A model generated the notes under the pieces. The model was not told the DNA's origin. It saw only the letters and a program-made list of their open reading frames with translations, and searched no databases. Positions 1-5,205 of a stretch of DNA of 9,355 nt are shown here, piece after piece. This DNA comes from CALXSC01 sp035470525 (GTDB taxonomy: Bacteria; Pseudomonadota; Alphaproteobacteria; Rickettsiales; UBA1997), in the NCBI GenBank assembly GCA_035470525.1, contig DATIQT010000099.1:1-9355 (forward strand), in the 5' to 3' direction. Positions within the stretch are counted from its first letter, which is position 1. Each line of letters begins with the position of its first letter. The translations under genes and the position numbers were made by a program.

Positions 1-79
1 GGACATTTCCCCTCAAGGAGGGGAAAGATTACAGGTGGTGATTAAGGATAATCTTTCCCCTCCTTGAGGGGAAATGTCC
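1..79. repeat. Perfect palindromic element, 31-bp arms with 17-nt loop
   Basis: Positions 1-31 are the exact reverse complement of 49-79, with a 17-nt spacer (32-48). The arms contain C- and G-runs (ttcccctc / gaggggaa) unlike the AT-rich surroundings. A second small hairpin, TGTCC-gaa-GGACA (75-87), reuses the right tip. A perfect arm this long is typical of a recently spread MITE- or REP-like element. No T-run follows the right arm on the plus strand, so it is not a classical intrinsic terminator there, although it lies 52 bp beyond the lolA stop and could protect that mRNA's 3' end. The element may extend left of the window. Its family is not identified. Confidence 0.85.
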
Positions 80-130
80 GAAGGACAAAGGGGAGCTAAT
101 ATTTATAATAACTTATTTGACTTATGTCTA

Positions 131-718
131 TTAAATTTTTCTTTTTAATCTTGGATTTTCAAACTTGAAAACAGAATTTTTAATTGGTTCTTTACTGATA
201 TTAATTAATGTAATTTCTGTTTCTTGATCCAATCCGTTAATTAAAGTCATAGATTTTAATTCAATTGGATTTCTTGTAAATTTTAAAATTAAAGTACCTT
301 GCTCCTCTTTATTATTTTCTTTAAGAGTAAGTTCTATTTCTTTTTTTGTTTCTTCAAAATTAAGAATTTTTATATCTTTATCACTTAATGAAATTTTCTC
401 TTTTAAAAGAAAATATAAAGGTGTAGATGATGTTTTAATATTACTGATTTCATCTAAATCTTTATCATAATAAGTCGTTAATTTATTATTTGTATAAAGA
501 CTAGCTTTAAATGGATTTAAATAATCTAGTCTTAATTTTCCGGGTCTTGATATATAAAATACACCTTCAGCAAGTTGAGAATTAACTTTATCATCTTGAA
601 TAAAATTTGCTTTGATATATTTTATATTGTTTAAATAATTTTCAACATTAGATAAATCCTTATCCCCTGCAAAACAATTCACAGAAAACAATATTAAAAA
701 AAATAATGTTTTAAACAC
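131..718 (-). CDS. lolA: Outer-membrane lipoprotein carrier protein LolA
   Basis: LolA is the periplasmic chaperone that takes lipoproteins from the LolCDE ABC transporter and carries them to the outer membrane. I chose the GTG at 718, giving 195 aa, the family's usual size. It starts the protein with a clean signal peptide (MFKTLFFLILFSVNCFA, cleavage before GDKD), and it overlaps the dut stop by 8 bp, suggesting translational coupling. An ATG at 757 would add 13 charged residues ahead of the signal peptide and is less likely. Family marks are the LolA signature EGVFYISRPGKLRLDY (residues 51-66), followed by a tyrosine/aspartate stretch (TTYYDKDLDEI) and STPLYFLL, as in alphaproteobacterial LolA. 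The protein is otherwise rich in lysine and asparagine, matching the genome's AT content. The ribosome binding site is weak (AAGGTGG about 13 nt upstream). The family is quite certain; the exact start is moderately so. Confidence 0.85.
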   Translation of the reverse strand: MFKTLFFLILFSVNCFAGDKDLSNVENYLNNIKYIKANFIQDDKVNSQLAEGVFYISRPGKLRLDYLNPFKASLYTNNKLTTYYDKDLDEISNIKTSSTPLYFLLKEKISLSDKDIKILNFEETKKEIELTLKENNKEEQGTLILKFTRNPIELKSMTLINGLDQETEITLINISKEPIKNSVFKFENPRLKRKI

Positions 719-1148
719 CTGTTGAACCAAAACCACCTTGTCCTCTTTTTGTTTCATCTAATTCTGCAACTTCAATTAATTCAGCTTGAACTATTGGAGA
801 TATTACCATTTGCGCAACTCTCATTCCTCTTTCAACAGTAAAATCAACATCGCTAAGATTAATTAAAATTACTCCAATTTCACCTCTATAATCACCATCA
901 ATAGTTCCGGGTGTGTTTAATACTGTTATACCGTTTTTCAATGCTAATCCGCTTCTTGGTCTAACTTGAGCCTCATAATTTTCAGGCAAAGCAATTGCAA
1001 TTCCAGTTTTTACAAGTTTTCTTTCACCTGGTTTTAATACTATATTTTCTGTAATACATGCTCTTAAATCCATACCCGCACTTTTATGAGTTTCATAGCT
1101 TGGTAGTGCTAAATCATTTCCTTCTAATCTTTTAATCTCTACTTTCAT
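711..1148 (-). CDS. dut: Deoxyuridine 5'-triphosphate nucleotidohydrolase (dUTPase)
   Basis: This enzyme hydrolyses dUTP to dUMP and pyrophosphate, keeping uracil out of DNA and feeding thymidylate synthesis. The 145-aa protein is full length for the homotrimeric family and has all five motifs: AGMDLRA (24-30), RPRSGLAL (63-70), GTIDGDYRGEIGV (81-93, with D84 as the expected water-activating aspartate), GMRVAQMVISP (108-118) and the flexible C-terminal RGQGGFGSTG (135-144), which closes over the nucleotide. Its stop overlaps the lolA start, so the two are almost certainly one transcript with dut first. The ATG at 1148 has no evident Shine-Dalgarno sequence. A TATAAT hexamer on the minus strand (1185-1190) is a plausible -10 about 36 nt upstream, but no convincing -35 accompanies it. 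Divergent from tolC. Confidence 0.97.
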   Translation of the reverse strand: MKVEIKRLEGNDLALPSYETHKSAGMDLRACITENIVLKPGERKLVKTGIAIALPENYEAQVRPRSGLALKNGITVLNTPGTIDGDYRGEIGVILINLSDVDFTVERGMRVAQMVISPIVQAELIEVAELDETKRGQGGFGSTGV

Positions 1149-1211
1149 GTTTTTACTTTTTGTTAATACAAGAAGTTTAGAAAAATTATAAAATTAGTCA
1201 AGATATAAAAC

Positions 1212-1240
1212 TTTACTTTTAATTAGTTTATTTATATATT
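1212..1240 (+). promoter_or_regulatory. Candidate sigma70-type promoter for tolC-macA
   Basis: TTTACT (1212-1217) and TATATT (1235-1240) are separated by 17 bp, the optimal spacing. Transcription would begin near 1247, about 20 nt before the preferred tolC ATG at 1268. This argues against the upstream GTG at 1256, which would have almost no leader. The region is very AT-rich, so chance matches are easy. Prediction only. Confidence 0.45.
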
Positions 1241-1253
1241 TTAAAGGGGAAAC

Positions 1254-1259
1254 AGGTGG
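1254..1259 (+). promoter_or_regulatory. Shine-Dalgarno that decides the tolC start
   Basis: AGGTGG lies 8 nt before the ATG at 1268, good spacing for initiation there. A competing AGGGGA at 1245-1250 could serve the GTG at 1256, which lies within the AGGTGG itself. It is one of the few recognisable ribosome binding sites in the window: dut, rlmN, nrdD and murE lack one. Confidence 0.5.
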
Positions 1260-1267
1260 AAATACTA

Positions 1268-2635
1268 ATGAATAAAAAGAAAATTAAAATTTTTACTATA
1301 ATATTTTGTTTTTTATTAAATTTTAATGCTAATGCTGAAGAAATTAAATATCAAAAAACTAGAGTTTTAACATTGATTGATATTTTGGAAATGGCACTTG
1401 AAAATAATCCAAAAGTAAAAGAAGCATGGCTTAATATAGATGTAAGTAAATATAGCTATAGAACTGAATTTTCTGATTACTTTCCTGATATAACTGGTGA
1501 AATTGATTATTCAAAAACAAAAAGTGATTATAAAAATAACACTGCAGATGCAAGAAGTGAATATGTATATCCTTCTATAAATTTAAGTTATTTATTATTT
1601 GATTTTGGTGGAAGGGAATCGTCTATAAATTCATTTAAATATAAATTGGAAGCTACAAAATTTGAAACAAATGATTATGTTCAGAGTTTTATGTATAGTG
1701 TAATTGAAGCATATTATAATTTATTTTCTTCTATAGCAAGTGAAAGAGCAGCTAAAGAAACAGAAAGTTCAAGTTATGAAGCATTTAAAGCTGCTAAAAT
1801 GAGGTATAAGATAGGTTTGGCTCCATTAACTGATAAATTGCAAGCTGAAACATCATATATGCAAGAAAAATTAGCAAGAGAAAAAGCTGAAAATGAAGTA
1901 AAAATTAAAAAAGCTGAATTAAATTATTTGTTAAATTTAACTCCAACTACTGAATTAAATTTATCCGCACCGCTTTTGAGTATTCCAAATAAAGATTTTA
2001 CAGAAAGTATAGAGAATTTATTAGAGAGAGCTGTAAAAAATAGACCTGACTTAAAAGCTTATTATGAAACAAAAAAAGCAAAAAAATCTGAAATTTATAA
2101 TGCAAAAAGCGAATGGTTGCCTTCAATCTCTTTAACTAGCTCATACGGAAGAATTAATGATATGGAAAGAAATAGTCATACTGATAGGGATACTTATAAT
2201 GTTGGTGTTACTGCTACTATGCCGTTTTTTACTGGCGGTTCTATCTATAATAATGTTGCAAAAACAAAAAGTGAATTAAAAATTATTGATACACAAATTA
2301 ATGATTTAGAAAAAAGTATAGAATTAGATGTTTGGACAGCATATCAAAACTTCCTAACAGCAAAAAAAACATATATTACAAGTGAAAGCTTGTTAAAAAG
2401 TGCAAGAGAAACTGAAAAAACCATGTTCGGAAAATATAAAAACGGTAAATCATCAATACTTGATTTACTAGATGCACAATCAGATTTAGCTTCTGCAAGA
2501 TATGAGTTTATAAGTGCTCAACATAATTGGTTTATAACTAGGGCTAATTTAGTAAAAGTATTGGGTGAGATGAGTGTGGAAGAGTTGTCTTACTTATCAA
2601 CTGTAACAAGTAGTAATAATAATAGGAAAAAATAA
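1268..2635 (+). CDS. tolC: TolC-family outer membrane efflux channel
   Basis: This is a TolC/OEP-type outer-membrane protein, expected to trimerise into a beta-barrel plus periplasmic alpha-helical tunnel and to dock on an adaptor for drug or type I export. From the ATG at 1268 it has 455 aa and a textbook signal peptide (MNKKKIKIF, hydrophobic core, ANA|EE at about 23/24). A GTG at 1256 would add four residues. Two OEP repeats are visible: about residues 35-225, with YPSINLSYLLFDFGGR, long helices and the MRYKIGLAPLTDKLQAE motif; and about 245-440, with RPDLKAYYETKKAKKSE, the strand NVGVTATMPFFTGGS and a second KYKNGKSSILDLLDAQSDLASARYE helix. These FDFGGR/FFTGGS turns and KIGLAPLTD/KNGKSSILD pairs are characteristic of the duplicated OEP fold. 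Its TAA overlaps the macA ATG by one base, so the two are co-translated. Asp codons are nearly all GAT, as in most of the window. Confidence 0.93.
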   Translation: MNKKKIKIFTIIFCFLLNFNANAEEIKYQKTRVLTLIDILEMALENNPKVKEAWLNIDVSKYSYRTEFSDYFPDITGEIDYSKTKSDYKNNTADARSEYVYPSINLSYLLFDFGGRESSINSFKYKLEATKFETNDYVQSFMYSVIEAYYNLFSSIASERAAKETESSSYEAFKAAKMRYKIGLAPLTDKLQAETSYMQEKLAREKAENEVKIKKAELNYLLNLTPTTELNLSAPLLSIPNKDFTESIENLLERAVKNRPDLKAYYETKKAKKSEIYNAKSEWLPSISLTSSYGRINDMERNSHTDRDTYNVGVTATMPFFTGGSIYNNVAKTKSELKIIDTQINDLEKSIELDVWTAYQNFLTAKKTYITSESLLKSARETEKTMFGKYKNGKSSILDLLDAQSDLASARYEFISAQHNWFITRANLVKVLGEMSVEELSYLSTVTSSNNNRKK

Positions 2636-3768
2636 TGAAATTAACTAAAAAGAAGATTATAACAATATCTATAATCTGTGTTGTTTTTATTGGTTATTTA
2701 ATATTAAAACCATCTGGAGAAAAATTTGACTTAAAAGATTTTGATACAGAAGTTGTTAAAAGAGGTGACATAGTAAAAACAATTACAGCTAATGGAACTA
2801 TAAATCCAGTAAATGTAGTGGAAGTTGGAACTCAAGTATCAGGAACTATTGAAAAAATTTATGTAGATTATAATGATGTTGTTGTAAAAGGACAAAAACT
2901 TGCGGAATTAGATACATCAGTTCTAAAAAAATCTGTAGCTGAAGCTGAATCAACTCTTAAAAAAGCAAAAGCTACATTAGATTTAGCTATATTGAACTAT
3001 AAAAGAAATAAAACTTTATTTAAGAATAATTATATAGCGAAAGTTGACTTAGATGAGGCTGAAACAGAAATGAAAACTTCAAGAGAAGAATATAATATTG
3101 CAAAAGCTGGGTATGATGTTGCAAACATAAATCTTGGTTATGCCTTTATAAATTCTCCTGTATCAGGTGTAATAATTTCTAGAGAAGTTGATGTTGGACA
3201 AACTGTTGCATCAAGCTTATCTGCTCCTACTTTATTTGAAATAGCTGAAGATTTAACAAAGATGCAAATAGAAACAAGCGTTTCTGAAGGTGATATTGGT
3301 TCTGTAAAAGAAGGACAAAAAATCACATTTACTGTAGATTCATTCCCAGATAAAGTTTTTCAAGGATCTATAAAACAAGTTAGGTTAAACCCGACTACTT
3401 CTTCTAATGTAGTTGTGTATAATGTTATAATAGAGATCAATAATGATGATAAATTATTAATGCCGGGCATGACAGCTTATGTTACAATACCTGTTGGGCA
3501 AGTCAAAGATGTAAAAAAAGTAAGTATCGTTAGTTTAAGATTTAATCCCGACGAAAGAATTTTAAAAATAATGGGAATTGAAAAAAAACCAGAAAGACAA
3601 AACGGAAACGTAATTTTATATAAATTAGTCGGCAAAAAAGTTGCACCTGTTTATGTAAAAGTAGGACTATCAGATTTATCACAAATAGAAATTCAAAGTG
3701 ATGAATTGCAAGAAGGCGATACAATAATTACCAACTCGACTCTTATAACCACAAACAAGAAAAAATAA
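2635..3768 (+). CDS. macA: MacA-like periplasmic adaptor (membrane fusion protein) of an ABC efflux system
   Basis: This is a periplasmic adaptor that should link an inner-membrane MacB-type ABC transporter to the TolC channel encoded just upstream. At 377 aa it is close to E. coli MacA (about 370). A single N-terminal membrane anchor (residues 8-24) is followed by the first lipoyl half with VEVGTQVSGTIEKIYVD, a coiled-coil hairpin (about 93-165, rich in K/E/A), and the second lipoyl half with SPVSGVIISREVDVGQTV (starting at 174). The beta-barrel domain carries DLTKMQIETSVSEGDIGSVKEGQ and ends with LLMPGMTAYVTIPV. The phrases DVGQTV, APTLFEIAEDLTKMQ and the PGMTA motif are MacA-like rather than AcrA-like. 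It starts on the last base of the tolC stop; AGGA about 9 nt upstream is a weak ribosome binding site. No macB follows: the next gene is rlmN, 12 bp on. The partner ATPase must be encoded elsewhere, or the adaptor serves another transporter. Confidence 0.87.
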   Translation: MKLTKKKIITISIICVVFIGYLILKPSGEKFDLKDFDTEVVKRGDIVKTITANGTINPVNVVEVGTQVSGTIEKIYVDYNDVVVKGQKLAELDTSVLKKSVAEAESTLKKAKATLDLAILNYKRNKTLFKNNYIAKVDLDEAETEMKTSREEYNIAKAGYDVANINLGYAFINSPVSGVIISREVDVGQTVASSLSAPTLFEIAEDLTKMQIETSVSEGDIGSVKEGQKITFTVDSFPDKVFQGSIKQVRLNPTTSSNVVVYNVIIEINNDDKLLMPGMTAYVTIPVGQVKDVKKVSIVSLRFNPDERILKIMGIEKKPERQNGNVILYKLVGKKVAPVYVKVGLSDLSQIEIQSDELQEGDTIITNSTLITTNKKK

Positions 3769-3774
3769 TATAAT
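3769..3774 (+). promoter_or_regulatory. Possible -10 box directly before rlmN
   Basis: A perfect TATAAT begins immediately after the macA stop and ends 6 nt before the rlmN ATG. If used, transcription would start at or next to the ATG, giving a leaderless mRNA, which fits the lack of a Shine-Dalgarno there. No good -35 is seen at 16-18 bp (only TTATAA/TATAAC-like sequence near 3743-3750). In AT-rich DNA this may be chance, and read-through from tolC-macA is equally plausible. Confidence 0.25.
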
Positions 3775-3780
3775 TTAGTT

Positions 3781-4854
3781 ATGAAAAGTTTAATTGGTCT
3801 TTTAAAAGAAGAGATTATTGCTGAATTAAAAAAATTTGGTGTCGAAAGCTACAGATCCAAACAAATATGGACTTGGATTTATGTTCATGGAAAAAAAGAT
3901 TTCTCAGAAATGAACAACATTTCAAAAGAACTAAGACAAAAACTTTCCGAAAACTACAATCTCTCAAGACCAAAAATTGATACACATCTAATTTCAAAAG
4001 ACGGCACACAAAAATGGTTATTAGAATTTACCGACAGCGAAAAAGTTGAAATGGTTTACATACCAGAAGAAGACAGAGGAACTTTATGCATTTCCTCTCA
4101 AATTGGTTGCCCAATGAATTGTAAATTCTGCAACACCGGACACCACGGCTTCAAAAGAAACATGACAACCGAAGAAATCGTCGGTCAAATATTAATCGCC
4201 AGAGACGAACTCAACGAATGGGAAAACTTAGACAAAGGAATCGGCGAAGGAAGAACCATATCAAACATCGTTGTAATGGGCATGGGCGAACCACTAATCA
4301 ATTACGACAACATAGTCAAATCATTAAAAATTATCAACGACCCAGACGGAATAGCTTTTTCCAATAGAAGAATAACACTTTCAACCTGCGGACTTGTTCC
4401 ACAAATAAAAAAACTTGGCGACGACCTAAAAGTCAACCTCGCCATCTCCCTACATGCCTCAACAGACGAGAGCAGAAAAAAAATCATGCCAATCGCAGAA
4501 AAATACACAATAAAAGAAGTACTTGACGCTTGTTGCGAATATGCAAAAAAAACAAACGGCAGACGAATCACCTTCGAATACATAATGATAAAAGATTTAA
4601 ACGACAGCAAAGAAGATGCTTTAAGATTAATTTCTTTAGTCAGAAAACACCACGTCCCAGCCAAATTTAACTTAATTCCATTTAATCCATGGGAAGGTTG
4701 TAGTTTTGAAGCAAGCCCTATGGATAGAGTTAAAAAATTCGCAGAAATCATAACAAACGCAAACTTACCTTGCCCAATAAGAAAAGCCAGAGGGCAAGAT
4801 ATTATGGCAGCTTGCGGACAATTAAAGAGTAAAGATAAATTAACTCCTGCATGA
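3781..4854 (+). CDS. rlmN: Dual-specificity RNA methyltransferase RlmN (23S rRNA A2503 / tRNA A37 C2-methylation)
   Basis: RlmN is a radical-SAM enzyme that makes 2-methyladenosine at 23S rRNA A2503 and at A37 of some tRNAs, tuning the peptide exit tunnel and decoding accuracy. The 357-aa protein carries the radical-SAM cluster motif CPMNCKFC (C110, C114, C117). Both cysteines of its methyl-transfer mechanism are present: C103, seven residues before the cluster as in the family, and C345 near the end in GQDIMAACGQL. Other marks are VVMGMGEPLINYDN (SAM-binding GEP motif), STCGLVPQI, NLAISLHA and ITFEYIMIKDLNDS. The N-terminal about 90 residues form the usual RlmN accessory domain (ESYRSKQIWTWIY). 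It starts 12 bp after macA with no Shine-Dalgarno. Codon usage is odd: in codons 101-280 I count 10 GAC to 2 GAT and 10 AAC to 3 AAT, the reverse of tolC and murE; the last about 70 codons drift back to the local pattern. Function is certain; the gene's origin is open. Confidence 0.97.
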   Translation: MKSLIGLLKEEIIAELKKFGVESYRSKQIWTWIYVHGKKDFSEMNNISKELRQKLSENYNLSRPKIDTHLISKDGTQKWLLEFTDSEKVEMVYIPEEDRGTLCISSQIGCPMNCKFCNTGHHGFKRNMTTEEIVGQILIARDELNEWENLDKGIGEGRTISNIVVMGMGEPLINYDNIVKSLKIINDPDGIAFSNRRITLSTCGLVPQIKKLGDDLKVNLAISLHASTDESRKKIMPIAEKYTIKEVLDACCEYAKKTNGRRITFEYIMIKDLNDSKEDALRLISLVRKHHVPAKFNLIPFNPWEGCSFEASPMDRVKKFAEIITNANLPCPIRKARGQDIMAACGQLKSKDKLTPA

Positions 4855-4902
4855 AGAGTAAAATACTACAAAATATTTAAAGGACAAATGGTTAGTATAT
4901 AT

Positions 4903-4928
4903 TTTATTTATAGATGTTTATAAATAAA
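4903..4928 (+). terminator. AT-only stem-loop after rlmN, possible weak terminator
   Basis: TTTATTTATA (4903-4912) and TATAAATAAA (4919-4928) form a perfect 10-bp stem with a 6-nt loop, 48 nt after the rlmN stop. It has no GC pairs and no following T-run, so it would be a weak intrinsic terminator at best. The long inverted repeat that begins 9 bp later may be more important for separating the convergent rlmN and nrdD transcripts. Confidence 0.25.
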
Positions 4929-4988
4929 GTGATTAATAGACCTCCTGCAAATAAAATTTTTCCTCAAAATTCTAATTTCTACTTTAAA

Positions 4989-5066
4989 TGCTTGTTTCCA
5001 ACCGCTCGTTCCTCGCGGGGAAGGTGCAGTCTTTCCACTGAACGAAGTGAAGTGCGAAAACAAGCA
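4989..5066. repeat. GC-rich core module nested in the element
   Basis: A 9-bp inverted repeat (TGCTTGTTT at 4989-4997, AAACAAGCA at 5058-5066) brackets about 60 bp that is 35/59 G or C, twice the local level. Inside it are smaller arms such as TCGTTC (5006-5011) and GAACGA (5040-5045). The sharp change of composition and its own flanking arms suggest a second element inserted into the larger one, or a structured core. The left half of the host element here does not match the right half beyond the terminal repeat, as expected if this module replaced or interrupted it. Confidence 0.5.
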
Positions 5067-5078
5067 ACACCCTTGGAA

Positions 5079-5137
5079 TTTCGAAGTATTTAACAACCAA
5101 ATGTATAAGTATACTATTTCTATTAAATACTTTGAAA
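5079..5137. repeat. Inner stem-loop of the element
   Basis: TTTCGAAGTATTTAA (5079-5093) pairs with TTAAATACTTTGAAA (5123-5137) with one mismatch. The 29-nt loop contains the 8-bp palindrome AGTATACT (5108-5115). In the copy at 9215-9316 the outer arm (9278-9292) is kept, but the partner sequence after 9317 is degenerate. Confidence 0.6.
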
Positions 5138-5205
5138 TATCCTTGTCTTTTTGTAGAAATTATTTTTTGAGGAAAAATTTTATTTGCAGGAGGTCTAATA
5201 TATTG

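Larger units (their letters stand above)
4938..5196. mobile_element. MITE-like element, copy 1, with 32-bp terminal inverted repeats
   Basis: Positions 4938-4969 are the exact reverse complement of 5165-5196 (ends AGACCTCCTG...). The ends are bordered by TA on both sides (TA|GACC and GGTC|TA), which would fit the TA target of IS630/mariner-type transposases; that link is inference. The element is 259 bp, has no plausible transposase gene, and fills most of the 351-bp gap between rlmN and nrdD, its right end lying 9 bp beyond the nrdD stop codon. Its right half (5099-5199) recurs nearly identically at 9215-9316. Internally it has an arm pair at 5079-5093/5123-5137 and a GC-rich core at about 4989-5066. 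RNA from either strand could fold into a long hairpin, so it may also end both convergent transcripts. Confidence 0.8.

Noticed and set aside
1..79. Palindrome as an intrinsic terminator or a CRISPR remnant
   Set aside because: No T-run follows on the plus strand, and there is one inverted pair only with no regularly spaced direct repeats.
719..757. ATG at 757 as the lolA start
   Set aside because: It would place 13 mostly charged residues before a normal signal peptide and lengthen the dut overlap to 47 bp; the GTG at 718 fits better, though this is not proven.
4302..4751. 149-codon frame antisense to rlmN
   Set aside because: Shadow of the strongly supported rlmN frame, which has all catalytic motifs.
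4908..5096. Open frame of 62 codons on the minus strand in the rlmN-nrdD gap
   Set aside because: It lies almost wholly within the element and its GC-rich core; translation of a repeat, with no coding character.
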